Shown: positions 1 to 8,219 of the stretch, piece by piece
Numbering within the stretch: position 1 is the first letter of the stretch
How the letters are laid out: each line of letters starts with the position of its first letter
DNA from: Methylobacterium radiotolerans JCM 2831
GTDB lineage: Bacteria; Pseudomonadota; Alphaproteobacteria; Rhizobiales; Beijerinckiaceae
NCBI RefSeq assembly: GCF_000019725.1
Contig: NC_010505.1
Location: 1,426,001-1,490,000 of the forward strand
Reading direction: 5' to 3'
Length of the DNA stretch: 64,000 bases
Program-made: the position numbers and the translations under genes
Notes under the pieces: model-generated
What the model saw: only the letters and a program-made list of their open reading frames with translations
The model's database searches: none
What the model was told of the DNA's origin: nothing

Positions 1-1
1 C

Positions 2-700
2 CCCCTGGACCTGCACCGGCAGACGATCGCGGTGAACCTGCTGGGCGCCGTGCACGGGGCCTACGCGGTGCTGCCCCACTTCCTCGACCGCGGCCGGGGG
101 ACGCTGATCAACACGGTCTCGATGGGCGGCTGGGCACCGACGCCCTTCGCCGCCGCCTACACGGCCAGCAAGTTCGGCCTGCGCGGCTTCTCGGCGAGCC
201 TGCGCCAGGAACTCGCCCGGCACCGGCACATCCGCGTCTGCGCCGTGTTCCCCGCCATCGTCGACACGCCGGGCCTGGATCACGGCGCCAATGTCAGCGG
301 CCGGCGGCTCAATCCCGGGCACCTGTACTACGCGCCCGAGGCCGTGGCCGAGACCTATCTCCGCCTCGTGCGCCACCCGCGCGACGAGGTCGCGGTCGGC
401 TGGCCGGCCCGCCTCGCGCAGGTGGGCTACGCGCTCGCCCCGTACCCGACCGAGCACCTGATGGGCGCCGGGTTCCGGTGGGCCCTCGACCGGGCCGAGC
501 CCGGGCCGCGCACGCACGGCGCCCTGCGCGCGCCGACGCCGGAGGGCACGCGCGCCGACGGCGGCTGGCGCGCCCGCAAGCACGTCCCCGATGCCGGCAC
601 GCTGAGCACCGCCCTCGGCACCGGGCTCGCCGCCGCGGGGGCCTGCGCGGCGCTCCTCGCCGGCCTCGCGGCGGCGCGGCGGTTCGGCGCCCGCGGCTGA
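2..700 (+). CDS. SDR family oxidoreductase, 5' truncated by window edge
   Basis: This is the C-terminal part of a short-chain dehydrogenase/reductase. The frame is open to the first base, so the true start lies outside the window; a GTG at 32 is an internal Val. The visible part holds the active-site YxxxK motif (YTASK, near residue 55), preceded by a Ser-rich strand (INTVSMGGW), so the catalytic half is present and the Rossmann TGxxxGxG half is missing. The last 30 residues form an Ala/Leu-rich hydrophobic segment ending in basic residues, which looks like a C-terminal membrane anchor. The complete SDR at 58872-59876 has the same architecture and tail, so the two are probably paralogues. The substrate cannot be deduced. 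It ends about 100 bases before the sigma factor gene on the same strand. Confidence 0.85.
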   Translation, partial: PLDLHRQTIAVNLLGAVHGAYAVLPHFLDRGRGTLINTVSMGGWAPTPFAAAYTASKFGLRGFSASLRQELARHRHIRVCAVFPAIVDTPGLDHGANVSGRRLNPGHLYYAPEAVAETYLRLVRHPRDEVAVGWPARLAQVGYALAPYPTEHLMGAGFRWALDRAEPGPRTHGALRAPTPEGTRADGGWRARKHVPDAGTLSTALGTGLAAAGACAALLAGLAAARRFGARG

Positions 701-806
701 GCCCCGTTCGGGCAAAGCGCTAACCCATGTTGCGGCATGGGCGGCCCGGGCACGCCACAACCGGTCCTCTGGGCTTGACCGGCCCGCCCGCCGACGACCG
801 GACCGA

Positions 807-1568
807 ATGCCCGACACCGAAGGCTCATCGCTCCTCGATCCCATCGCGGATGTCGCAGAGGAGGCCGGGGACGAGACTCGCTTCGGCCTGCCGGAGGCCG
901 TGCGGGCCCATCTCGGCACCCTGCTCGGCCGCACCTACGACCGGATCGGCCAGGACGCGGACGGTGCCACGAACCCCTTCGCGGACCTGCTCGCGCGCCT
1001 GGAGATCGCTCTCGCGCAGGCCGAGGGCGAGCGGGACAAGACCTTCCGCGCGGGCCTGCTGGAGGTGGTGCCGGCGCTGCACCGGTTCGCGGTCTCGCTG
1101 ACGCGCGACCCGGCCGCGGCGGACGATCTCGTGCAGGACACCCTGCTGCGCGGCTGGCGCGGCCGCGGCGGCTTCACCCCCGGGACCAACCTGGAGGCGT
1201 GGCTGTTCACGATCCTCCGCAACGTCTTCTACAGCCAGCACCGCAAGCAGGGCCGCGAGGTCGCCGACACCGACGGCAACTACGCCGAGCGGCTGACCAG
1301 CATTCCCGAGCAGGGGGGCCACCTCGACCTGCAGGACGTGCGCGCGGCCCTCGACCGCCTCGCGCCGGTGATGCGCGAGGCGCTGGTCCTCGTGGCGATC
1401 GAGAACCTGAGCTACGAGGAAGCCGCCGTCGTCATGAACTGCCGGATCGGCACCGTGAAGAGCCGGGTCTGGCGCGCCCGCGAGCAGCTCGCGCGCATGC
1501 TCGGCTACGGCGGCGACGAGATCGGCAGTGACGGGGTCATGCTGTCGGTGACCGGCACTTCGGCCTGA
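807..1568 (+). CDS. EcfG-like ECF sigma factor with a NepR-like N-terminal segment
   Basis: A 253-residue extracytoplasmic-function sigma factor. Sigma region 2 lies around residues 82-150 (DLVQDTLLRGWR, then the WLFTILRN motif). Region 4 lies around 180-235 (LSYEEAA, then GTVKSRVWRAREQL), a pattern close to EcfG/ECF15 general stress response sigma factors. Before region 2 there is an unusual extension of about 80 residues. Residues 31-70 (RAHLGTLLGRTYDRI, then PFADLLARLE) can be aligned with the core of the NepR anti-sigma factor encoded just downstream on the other strand. NepR normally sequesters EcfG until PhyR-P titrates it, so a cis NepR-like segment could mean autoinhibition or decoy binding; that is inference. 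The start is the ATG at 807. It converges on nepR. Confidence 0.9.
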   Translation: MPDTEGSSLLDPIADVAEEAGDETRFGLPEAVRAHLGTLLGRTYDRIGQDADGATNPFADLLARLEIALAQAEGERDKTFRAGLLEVVPALHRFAVSLTRDPAAADDLVQDTLLRGWRGRGGFTPGTNLEAWLFTILRNVFYSQHRKQGREVADTDGNYAERLTSIPEQGGHLDLQDVRAALDRLAPVMREALVLVAIENLSYEEAAVVMNCRIGTVKSRVWRAREQLARMLGYGGDEIGSDGVMLSVTGTSA

Positions 1569-1804
1569 TCGCGACGATTGTCACGATCGAATACGCCAAT
1601 TCGACACTTCGACGGCCGTATTCGCCAGCAAATTGACTTAGGTGAAAGCGCCCGGGCCGTCGCCTGGGCGATATGGAGCGGGTTGGGTCGATCCGTCGAC
1701 TCGGCCGGGCTCCCATCGGTGTGACATCCCCCCGATCCACCGATGGGAGCCTCTTCGCCGGCAGCCGCAGCGGATGCGCGGGCCGGACGCCCCCCGCCCG
1801 GATC

Positions 1805-2197
1805 TCAGGTCGAGCCGCTCCGGTCCGCGTCGAGCTGCTGCAGCAGCTCCGCCAGCCGGGGATCCAGCGCCTCGTCGATCACCGGATCGTACATCGCCCG
1901 CATCTGGTGGCCGAGCCGCACGCGCGTCTGCGCGTCGAGGATCGGGCCACCCGCGACGGGCACCACCCGCAGGGCGGACGGTGCCGCGCCGGCAGCGTAG
2001 CGCTCGGTCGGTCCGGGGGCGGCACGGCGGTGATCAGGCCGGTGTTCGGCCCGGTGTTCGGGATGAGGCATGCCTCCTACATCGGCCCGCACCCCCGCCG
2101 CGGCAACCACCGGCCCGCCCGATGTCACGTCCGGTGGCAGATCCGGTGGCAAGTCCGGTGGCAAGTCCGACAGCGTGTCGTCGTCCGCCTCAGGCAT
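1805..2197 (-). CDS. nepR: NepR-family anti-sigma factor
   Basis: A 130-residue protein whose C-terminal 40 residues carry the NepR signature: LGHQMRAMYDPVIDE followed by PRLAELLQQLD. In alphaproteobacteria NepR binds EcfG-type sigma factors and is itself bound by the sigma-like domain of phosphorylated PhyR. The N-terminal 85 residues are longer than usual, low in complexity and contain a tandem PPDL repeat. In the DNA this is a 12-bp unit repeated around 2137-2170, a possible site of copy-number change. The ATG at 2197 overlaps the stop of the upstream gene by eight bases, so the two are probably translationally coupled. No phyR is visible nearby. Together with the convergent sigma factor this looks like an accessory general-stress-response module. 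Confidence 0.85.
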   Translation of the reverse strand: MPEADDDTLSDLPPDLPPDLPPDVTSGGPVVAAAGVRADVGGMPHPEHRAEHRPDHRRAAPGPTERYAAGAAPSALRVVPVAGGPILDAQTRVRLGHQMRAMYDPVIDEALDPRLAELLQQLDADRSGST

Positions 2198-2504
2198 CGT
2201 CCTCGGGGGCGAAGACCTCGCCCTTCTCGGCCAGGACGGTGTCGGCCGCGTCGCGGGCCAGCTCGTCCCGGTCGGCCGCGGGAGCGGGGCGGCCGAGCGC
2301 CCGCGCCAGGGCTCCGTCCCAGCCGGGCGTCGGCGCCAGGCCCTGCCCGGCGAGGATCGCGCCGGCCCGGCGGCAGACCCGGGCCCAGTCCGGCGCGCCG
2401 AGGGCGGCCCAGTCGGTCCCGAGGCCGAGTTCGGTCGCGGCCTGATCGGCGGCCCGGGCCGCCGCCTCGGTCGAGCCCGGCGGCGGGGCGGGGATGTCGG
2501 TCAT
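2190..2504 (-). CDS. Hypothetical protein upstream of nepR
   Basis: A 104-residue acidic, Ala-rich, soluble protein with no signal peptide or membrane segment. I do not recognise the family. The ATG at 2504 was chosen over more upstream in-frame codons because an AGGAGG Shine-Dalgarno sequence lies 10 bases before it and the extension has shadow-like composition. It overlaps nepR by eight bases and must be read from the same transcript. That context suggests a role linked to the stress sigma circuit, or simple passenger status. Confidence 0.7.
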   Translation of the reverse strand: MTDIPAPPPGSTEAAARAADQAATELGLGTDWAALGAPDWARVCRRAGAILAGQGLAPTPGWDGALARALGRPAPAADRDELARDAADTVLAEKGEVFAPEDDA

Positions 2505-2571
2505 GGCGATGCGGCCTCCTGCCGGGCTGTCGATGCTCCGGCGGACGATGTAGCGCGCCGGTCCCCACCCA

Positions 2572-3129
2572 TCAGCGCAGGCCGTGGGCCGCGAGTTCCT
2601 CCGGCGCGCCCGCGGCCGCGTCCTGGCGCAGCAGGATCGCGTCGAGGGTGACCGGGCGGTCGTCCCAGGCATCCACGCCGACATCGCAGGAGCGCGTGGT
2701 GTCGGCGAGCCAGCCGTGGCTGTGCCCGTAGAGGTGGCGCGTCTCCCGCCACAGGCCCGGCCAGGCCCGGTGCGCGTAGTGCGACAGGAACAGGCGGTGC
2801 GGCCGCCCGCGCGCGTCCGCGACGGAGAGGCGGGCGCTCTCCACCGGCGGCTCGGCCCAGGGCAGGTCCAGGACGCGGTTCGAATCGTGGTTGCCCCGGA
2901 CGAGGCGCTTGGTGCCGTTCAGCCGCGCGAAGATCGCCGCGCAGTGCGCCCGGCTGGCATGGGCGGCGAAGTCGCCGAGGTGCCAGACGGCGTCCTCCGG
3001 GCCGACCACGGCGTTCCAGCCGGCGACCAGGGCCTCGTCGTGGGCCTCGACGCCGCCGAACCGCGCCCCCCGGTGGCGGAGGATGTGCGGGTCGCCGAAA
3101 TGCGTGTCCGCGGTGAAGAAGATCGCCAT
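2572..3129 (-). CDS. Metallophosphoesterase (calcineurin-like)
   Basis: A 185-residue protein with the full metallophosphoesterase signature in order: DTHFGD (residues 9-14), GDFAAH (about 70), GNHDS (about 97), a His in LSHYAHRAW and the closing GHSHG motif. These residues bind the two metals of calcineurin-like phosphodiesterases/phosphatases. The length fits the small single-domain family often annotated as phosphoesterase or YfcE-like. The ATG at 3129 gives the family's normal N-terminus (MAIFFTADTHFG). It is transcribed divergently from the DNA glycosylase. The substrate cannot be told from sequence. Confidence 0.88.
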   Translation of the reverse strand: MAIFFTADTHFGDPHILRHRGARFGGVEAHDEALVAGWNAVVGPEDAVWHLGDFAAHASRAHCAAIFARLNGTKRLVRGNHDSNRVLDLPWAEPPVESARLSVADARGRPHRLFLSHYAHRAWPGLWRETRHLYGHSHGWLADTTRSCDVGVDAWDDRPVTLDAILLRQDAAAGAPEELAAHGLR

Positions 3130-3271
3130 GGTGTCGAGACCTGGGCCGCGGGCGCGTCCCGTCCAGACCGGCCGGCGCGAGGCGCGCGGCCGCATCGCCG
3201 CGTTTCCGGACCGCTCCGGACGGCTCCAGGGCCGCTTCCGCGAAACCCCGCGGGCCGGTTAGGCTGCGGCG

Positions 3272-3973
3272 ATGCTGGATCCCGCCATCTACGACCACCT
3301 CCTGGACGCGGCGCGCGCCCATCCGCCGCTGCGGGCCGCCCTGGTGCGGGCCGGTCCGATCCGGATCGAGCCGCCGGCGCATCCGTGCGTCGCCGACCGC
3401 CTGTTCGTCGAGGTGGTCAACCAGCAGCTCTCCGTCCGGGCGGCGGCGGCGATCTGGGCCCGGATCGAGGCCGCGGCCGCGGCGGCGGGCGCGCGCCCGC
3501 GGGACCTGTTCGAGGCCGGGGACGCGGCGCTGCTGCGGGCCTGCGGCATCTCGGGCAACAAGGTGCGGGCGCTCCAGGCGATCGTGGCGGCCGAGACGGC
3601 GGGCCTGCTCGGGCCCGGCCTCGCCGACCTGCCGCATCCCGAGCGGGCGGCGATCCTGTGCGGCATCCGCGGCGTCGGCCCCTGGACGGCCGACATGGTC
3701 GGCATCTTCCACTTCCACGACCCCGACATCTGGCCCGCGGGCGACGTGGCGGCGGTGGGGTGCCTCCGCCGCCTCACCGGGCGGGCCGATACCGCCGCGG
3801 TGGCGGCCGCCTTCGCGCCGTACCGCTCGATCCTGGCCCGCTACCTGTGGCGCATCAAGGACACGGCGCCCGCGCCGGTGGCCGCCCCCGTGGGCGCGCC
3901 GGCGGACGAACCGGTCGCACAGGATCCCGCGCCCCGGACCCGGCGCTCCCGCGGCGCGGCGAGATCCGGGTGA
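3272..3973 (+). CDS. DNA-3-methyladenine glycosylase II-type HhH-GPD protein
   Basis: A 233-residue base-excision-repair glycosylase of the AlkA/HhH-GPD superfamily. The helix-hairpin-helix region reads LCGIRGVGPWTADMV (about residues 130-144) and is followed by the catalytic Asp in WPAGDVA (about 158). The N-terminal FVEVVNQQLSVRAA segment is the usual first helix block of the short AlkA-like enzymes, which lack the N-terminal AlkA beta domain. It would excise alkylated purines to leave abasic sites. The last 35 residues are Pro/Arg-rich and look disordered. It is a single gene with a divergent neighbour. Confidence 0.88.
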   Translation: MLDPAIYDHLLDAARAHPPLRAALVRAGPIRIEPPAHPCVADRLFVEVVNQQLSVRAAAAIWARIEAAAAAAGARPRDLFEAGDAALLRACGISGNKVRALQAIVAAETAGLLGPGLADLPHPERAAILCGIRGVGPWTADMVGIFHFHDPDIWPAGDVAAVGCLRRLTGRADTAAVAAAFAPYRSILARYLWRIKDTAPAPVAAPVGAPADEPVAQDPAPRTRRSRGAARSG

Positions 3974-4006
3974 CGGCCGGGGCTCGGCTATCCGTCGGCG
4001 CCGCCC

Positions 4007-4049
4007 GGGCCCGTAGCTCGATGGTCGGAGCCGGCCGCTCCTGACGGTC
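4007..4049 (+). pseudogene. Degenerate 5' half of a tRNA (CAT-type)
   Basis: These 43 bases match the first 43 bases of the intact tRNA at 20576 with about six substitutions and no gaps (acceptor 5' strand, D arm, 5' anticodon stem), in the same orientation. The anticodon is altered and the 3' half is absent, so it cannot be functional. It marks the left side of the accessory stretch that ends at the intact tRNA. Confidence 0.65.
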
Positions 4050-4206
4050 CGCCCGGACCATCGGTCCCCTGGGCTGGACGCAGCTTTTCTCGCTGGGGCA
4101 CGTCTTCTCGCTGGGGCACGAGAAACGGCACGGGCGACGTCCCGATCAGACCCCGTTTCGCGCCGCCAGTCTCCCCTCAGAGCGCGGGCCGCGCCGTCCC
4201 TGCGGA
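4050..4206. repeat. Short direct repeat in non-coding DNA
   Basis: The 15-base unit TCTCGCTGGGGCACG occurs twice in tandem within about 4087-4122. No gene is supported here. The unit may be a decayed remnant or a slippage product. Confidence 0.4.
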
Positions 4207-4589
4207 TCAGCTCGGCGCTTTCTCCACCCGGTCGCGGCGCCGGACCACGTCGCCCTCCGGCAGGAGGGTCTCGACGCCGAACGCCGCACCGAACGCCGCG
4301 CCGAGCGCATCCACGGAAGTGGCGAGGTCGCGACCGTCAGGGCCGGCGCACAGGCAGGTCCCCCGTCCCCGCGCGACGCGGCCACGTACGTGTCGGGAAC
4401 CCCGTCCGGCAGCACGGCGACGGCATGGTCACCGGGGCGGCTGTCCTGCCCGTACCGGACCTTCCCGTACTGGACCTTCCCGTGCGGGTCGGTGGCGACC
4501 GCGAGGGCGCGGACCCCGCGGTTGCCCACGAACGGCTCACGCGGGGCGATGCCGGGGACCGCCACATGTCGCGGCTCGCCCGTCGACAT
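4207..4589 (-). pseudogene. Frameshifted hypothetical protein gene
   Basis: Two overlapping reading frames join into one plausible protein of about 127 residues. The first begins MSTGEPRHVAVPG and runs to YVAASRGDGG. The second continues CLCAGPDGRDLATSVDALG and ends GDVVRRRDRVEKAPS before a stop at 4207-4209. The break falls in a run of G near 4345, so a real frameshift or a sequencing error are both possible. A short in-gene duplication (VQYGKVRYG) is visible. I do not recognise the family. Confidence 0.4.
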
Positions 4590-4649
4590 CGCCTCCACAG
4601 TCACGCGCCCGAGCCTCCGGCCCGGCGCCCCGAACGTGGATGAGATCGC

Positions 4650-5058
4650 GTCGTGATCTTGCCGGGACCGGACCCCGTCCACGCCGGGACGGTGGAGCGG
4701 CTGGGATGTGGACGGACCGCGTGCGTTCAACCGCATCGACCTCAACCGGAGCGCGGCGCTGGCCGGGCTCTGTCTCGCCTACCGCCCGGAGGATCTCGTG
4801 CTGGCCGAGATCGCCGGACCTGCCCGCGCCGTCGCCAGGCCGCGCCGGCCTTCGCGGTCGAGGCTTCGCGCCACCGGGGCTGATCGACGTTCCGGAGCCC
4901 CGTCATCGATCCGACGCGCGAGGCGGCGTCCGCGGGCCGTACCCCTGTCGAAGACGGGCAACCACGAACGCGGCGGACCGAACAGCCGTCGCGGGCCGGT
5001 CTCCGCCGGTCCGCTTCCGCGCGGTACGCGCGTCGAGGCAGACGGCGACCGTTCCGTC
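4650..5058. other. No gene supported
   Basis: Several open frames cross this stretch, but all have Arg/Pro-rich shadow composition and none has a convincing ribosome binding site or family motif. Given the neighbouring pseudogenes I regard it as decayed accessory DNA. Confidence 0.4.
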
Positions 5059-5439
5059 TCAGACAGCCTTCTCCTTCGCGTCGTAGGCAGTCTGAGCCGC
5101 ATCGATCTGCGCCATGTTATCGAACGCCCACGCCCCGAGGGCCTGGATCGGCCCCGCCAGGGAGTGCCCGAGTTCCGTCAGTTCATAATCGACCCGCGGC
5201 GGGATGGAGGGCGTCACCGTTCGCGTCACGAGCCCATCCCGCTCCAGATTCCGCAGAGTGAGGGTCAGCATCCGCTGGGAAATCCCCTCGACACCGCGCT
5301 TCAACTCGCTGAACCGACGCGACCGGTCGCGCAGGAGCATGATGACGAGGACGGTCCACTTGTCGCCGATGCGGGAAAGGATCTTCGAGACCCGCATGCA
5401 TCCCGCCGAATGCTCGGGGCGATGGACAGTCACATCCAT
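5059..5439 (-). CDS. HxlR family transcriptional regulator
   Basis: A 126-residue winged-helix regulator of the HxlR type. It shows the family's characteristic early Cys (SAGCMRVSKIL), then GDKWTVLVIMLL, the recognition-helix block RFSELKRGVEGISQRMLTLTL and the wing (RNLERDGLVTRTV, VDYELTELG). Members often respond to electrophiles or quinones through that N-terminal Cys. It is divergent from doxX, with about 140 bp between, which is the usual arrangement of a repressor with its target operon. The downstream DoxX/glutaredoxin/hemerythrin genes are therefore the probable regulon. Confidence 0.92.
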   Translation of the reverse strand: MDVTVHRPEHSAGCMRVSKILSRIGDKWTVLVIMLLRDRSRRFSELKRGVEGISQRMLTLTLRNLERDGLVTRTVTPSIPPRVDYELTELGHSLAGPIQALGAWAFDNMAQIDAAQTAYDAKEKAV

Positions 5440-5578
5440 GTAACCTCGGTACCCTTCCTGTGCCGTCTTGCAGGAGGAGACGGGGCTCGTATCATAACGC
5501 GGTCACTAAACGAAACCGAGGCCTGCTAAGGAACCCACGCGCGGCTCCGGGCGCTCCGGTCACATCCAGGGTCCCGGC

Positions 5579-5980
5579 ATGTCGCAGAGCCTCGCCCGCG
5601 CCGCCCGACCTTCGCGCGGTCGCAACATCGCCGCGTGGGTCCTGTCGGTGGCTCTGTCCGCCGCCTATCTGGCGGCCGGCGGCGCCAAGCTGGCCGGCGT
5701 GCCGATGATGGTCCAGACCTTCGACCAGATCGGCCTCGGGCAGTGGTTCCGCATCGCGACGGGCCTCGTCGAGGTCGTCGGCGCCCTCGCGCTCCTGACA
5801 CCCGGCTACGCCTTCCTCGGCGCCGTCTGGCTCGCCACGACCATGGTGGGCGCGCTCCTCGCGCACCTCCTGGTGCTCCCGACCCCGGCGGCTCCCGCCT
5901 TCCTGCTGCTCATCCTCGACGTCGTGCTCGCGTCGCTGCGCCGCGACCCGTCAGCCCGTCTCGTCCCACGCCCGCGGTAG
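5579..5980 (+). CDS. DoxX family membrane protein
   Basis: A 133-residue integral membrane protein with four predicted helices. The DoxX-like opening is present (AAYLAAGGAKLAG, then FDQIGLGQWFRIATGLVEVVGALALL). DoxX proteins are small four-helix membrane proteins frequently found with redox or thiol-stress genes. It is the first gene rightward from the HxlR regulator and is followed by the glutaredoxin-like and hemerythrin genes on the same strand, so it is probably an HxlR target. Confidence 0.85.
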   Translation: MSQSLARAARPSRGRNIAAWVLSVALSAAYLAAGGAKLAGVPMMVQTFDQIGLGQWFRIATGLVEVVGALALLTPGYAFLGAVWLATTMVGALLAHLLVLPTPAAPAFLLLILDVVLASLRRDPSARLVPRPR

Positions 5981-6049
5981 GCCGCAGGGCCGGGCCGTCG
6001 CGCGCCGGCTGCCCACGACACCCGACCCCATCGCACAGGAAGTCCTACG

Positions 6050-6430
6050 ATGACCGAGACACCGTTCGCGCCCGTCCTCTTCCTCAAGGCGGGCTGCCCC
6101 TTCTGCATGAAGGTGCGCCTGTTCCTCCTCGAGGCTGGACAACTCGACGGCGTCGTCCTGCGCGAGTTCGCGCCCGGCACCGAGGAGGAAACCGAGATCC
6201 GCGGCCTGCTCGGCCCGGTGGTCGAGACGGTCACCTTCCCGGCGGCCGAACTCACGCCCGGCAGCTTCACGACGGAGTCCGACGCCATCGTCGCGCACTT
6301 CGCGGCACGTGCGGGTGTCGAGCCGGCCGCCTTGCCCACCTACCAGTCCTACCTGAACGGCGTGTTCAAGAACCTCGGGGCGCTCTACCGGGAGAACATG
6401 GACCTCAAGAAGCGCCTCCCGCCGGCCTGA
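6050..6430 (+). CDS. Glutaredoxin / GST N-terminal domain-like protein
   Basis: A 126-residue thioredoxin-fold protein with a CPFC redox motif at residues 16-19 (LKAGCPFCMKVRLFLLEAG) and a TFPA cis-Pro-like strand near residue 64. The fold resembles glutaredoxins or the N-terminal domain of glutathione S-transferases, extended by a helical tail ending DLKKRLPPA. It probably handles thiol-disulfide exchange or glutathionylation. It sits between doxX and the hemerythrin gene with about 20 bases to the latter, so it is cotranscribed with them. Confidence 0.8.
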   Translation: MTETPFAPVLFLKAGCPFCMKVRLFLLEAGQLDGVVLREFAPGTEEETEIRGLLGPVVETVTFPAAELTPGSFTTESDAIVAHFAARAGVEPAALPTYQSYLNGVFKNLGALYRENMDLKKRLPPA

Positions 6431-6448
6431 CGGAGAACGGCACATCCG

Positions 6449-7060
6449 ATGGCCCCCGACACGCCCGAAGCCGCCGCGCCGCCTGTCGAGGCGAGGCTTG
6501 GCCGCGCCCTCGATGGCATTCCCTTCCTGGACGATGCCACGCGCCCGAAGGCGCCGCCCATCCCCGGCGTGACCCCGGCCCAGCGGGCGCGGGGGCGGCG
6601 CCTGGCCCTGTATCATCGCCACCACCTCGCGGAGCTCGCCGCCGTTCGCGGCGCGCTGGACCGCTTCCTGGCGGGCACCGGCACCGTCGAGGCGGTGACG
6701 GACGGCGTGGCGTCGATGACGCTGACCGAGAACTACCGTGCCTTCGGCACCCTCTGCGGGCGCCAGTGCCACCTCCTCCAGATGCACCACGACATCGAGG
6801 AGGGCGACATGTACCCCAGGCTGCGGCAATCCGACGGCCTGCGCCGGGTCCTCGACCGCCTCGGCGCGGAGCACCGCACCGTGCACGCCCTCCTCGAACG
6901 CATCCGCGCCATCGTGCGGTCCGTCGCATCGGCCCCCACGCGGGAACAGGTCCTCGACCTCAGGGAGGTCTACGGGGTCTTCGAACGCGTCGTGATCTCG
7001 CACTTCGGGTACGAGGAGCGGGAGCTCGAAGAGGCCATCGGGTACTACGACGCCCTGTGA
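6449..7060 (+). CDS. Hemerythrin domain-containing protein
   Basis: A 203-residue four-helix-bundle protein. The His/Glu iron ligands of hemerythrin-like domains are recognisable: HRHHLAEL, then MHHDIEEGDMYP, EHRTVH and SHFGYEERELEEA near the C-terminus. Such proteins bind a di-iron centre and take part in oxygen, nitric oxide or iron-sulfur stress responses. As the third gene after doxX and the glutaredoxin-like gene it supports an oxidative or nitrosative stress operon under HxlR. The first 50 residues are Pro-rich and not part of the domain. Confidence 0.85.
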   Translation: MAPDTPEAAAPPVEARLGRALDGIPFLDDATRPKAPPIPGVTPAQRARGRRLALYHRHHLAELAAVRGALDRFLAGTGTVEAVTDGVASMTLTENYRAFGTLCGRQCHLLQMHHDIEEGDMYPRLRQSDGLRRVLDRLGAEHRTVHALLERIRAIVRSVASAPTREQVLDLREVYGVFERVVISHFGYEERELEEAIGYYDAL

Positions 7061-7230
7061 CCGCGCCCACGCGCGATGGCCCACGCGCGATGGAACGTCG
7101 GGCCCGACCGCGTGCATCGAGAGCCCGTCCGGCCTGGACGGCCCGCGGAGGTCGCGGTCCCTCAGCGCGCTCAGCGCCGGCGTCGGCCGACAGCCCCGGC
7201 ACGCCGCGGCTGCGGGCCCCGACGCCAGTG

Positions 7231-7271
7231 AATGAACGTTCATTGACATGAGAATGAACGTTCACTAATGC
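7231..7271 (+). promoter_or_regulatory. Promoter with two TetR-type operators
   Basis: Two copies of the perfect 10-bp palindrome TGAACGTTCA lie at 7233-7242 and 7255-7264, centred 22 bp apart, as expected for a TetR-family regulator. They straddle a promoter-like TTGACA (7243-7248), a 17-bp spacer and TAATGC (7266-7271). Bound repressor would cover both boxes. The first gene of the efflux operon begins at 7297. Confidence 0.75.
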
Positions 7272-7296
7272 TCCCGACGTGGCGCGGGAGACGCGA

Positions 7297-7593
7297 ATGA
7301 TGCACGGTTTCTCAGAGGCGCGGCCCGTCCACGGACCGGCCCCCGAGGCATGGGCCTGCCTGCGCTCCGTCGCGTTTGCGGCGTCGCGCCCGGCCAACCT
7401 GCTCGCCGTCCTCGTGGCGCTTCTGGGCTGGGCCGCACTGATCTCCTGGACCGGCAACGGCGCCGGGGGCTGGCAGGCCCGGACCTGCGCCGGTCTCGAC
7501 GTGGTCTCGCGCGCCTGCGCCGAGATCCGCCCGATCCAGGACGCCGGCCGGGTCGTGCCCCATGCGGCGGAGCTGGCGTCGTGGACGCGGTGA
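7297..7593 (+). CDS. Small membrane protein, first gene of TetR-RND operon
   Basis: A 98-residue protein with one clear transmembrane segment (PANLLAVLVALLGWAALISW, about residues 27-46) and a Cys-containing region after it. I do not recognise the family. ATG 7297 is preferred over the upstream in-frame GTG at 7279 because a GGGAG sequence precedes it and 7279 is too close to the predicted transcription start. Its end overlaps the start of the TetR gene, so it belongs to the operon. Confidence 0.65.
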   Translation: MMHGFSEARPVHGPAPEAWACLRSVAFAASRPANLLAVLVALLGWAALISWTGNGAGGWQARTCAGLDVVSRACAEIRPIQDAGRVVPHAAELASWTR

Positions 7594-8219
7594 CCGGCGC
7601 CGTCGTCGAGGTCCGCGACGTCCAGGCGGCGCGGCGCGAACAGATCCTCGACGCGGCCGAGGCCTGCTTCGTCCGGAACGGCTTCCACCGCACCACGATG
7701 TCGGACCTCGCCCGCGAGGCCGCGATGAGCCAGGGCAACTTCTACCGCTACTTCGCCTCGAAGGAGGACATCGTCCTGGCGATGGCGGAGCGCGACCGCG
7801 CCCGCGGCGCCGCCCTGGTCGCCGAGATGGAGCGGGACGGCGACCGCCGCGCGTCCCTGAACGGCATCCTCGAACGGTTCTTCACCGGCATCACCCGCGA
7901 GGCCGCGGTGCTGCGCCTCGACCTCTGGGCGGAAACCACGCGGAACCCCGCCATCGCCGCGCTGGTCGACCGCAGCGAGGCCGAGGCCCGCGCGTGGCTG
8001 TGCGGGATGTTCGCGGCGCTCGCCGCCTCGCCGGATTGCGACCCCGCGTCGATGTTCGAGGCGATCAACCCGCTGATGAAGGGCATCGTCGTCGGCCGCG
8101 CCATCCTGCCGGGCTACGACCCGGCCCCCGCCGTCGCCCACCTCCAGGCCCTGATCGAGGCGGGCCTGAACGGCGCGCTGCCGCGGGTCACCACCGCCGT
8201 TCCGGAGACCGGCCGATGA
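7581..8219 (+). CDS. TetR/AcrR family transcriptional regulator
   Basis: A regulator of about 212 residues with the canonical N-terminal TetR HTH: REQILDAAEACFVRNGFHRTTM, then SDLAREAAMSQGNFYRYFASKEDIV. The C-terminal ligand-binding domain is helical. The start is a GTG. The one at 7581 has a GGAG 8 bases upstream; a GTG at 7590 would form a GTGA overlap with the preceding stop. It lies inside the operon it presumably represses, upstream of the efflux adaptor and pump, and the paired palindromes at 7231-7271 are the likely operators, making the circuit autoregulated. The inducer is unknown. Confidence 0.88.
   Translation: MDAVTGAVVEVRDVQAARREQILDAAEACFVRNGFHRTTMSDLAREAAMSQGNFYRYFASKEDIVLAMAERDRARGAALVAEMERDGDRRASLNGILERFFTGITREAAVLRLDLWAETTRNPAIAALVDRSEAEARAWLCGMFAALAASPDCDPASMFEAINPLMKGIVVGRAILPGYDPAPAVAHLQALIEAGLNGALPRVTTAVPETGR

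Noticed and set aside
2137..2170. 12-bp tandem repeat considered as intergenic iterons
   Set aside because: It lies inside the nepR coding sequence and encodes a repeated PPDL linker.
4007..4049. Functional second tRNA gene
   Set aside because: Anticodon loop bases are altered and the T arm and 3' acceptor are missing, so no cloverleaf can form.
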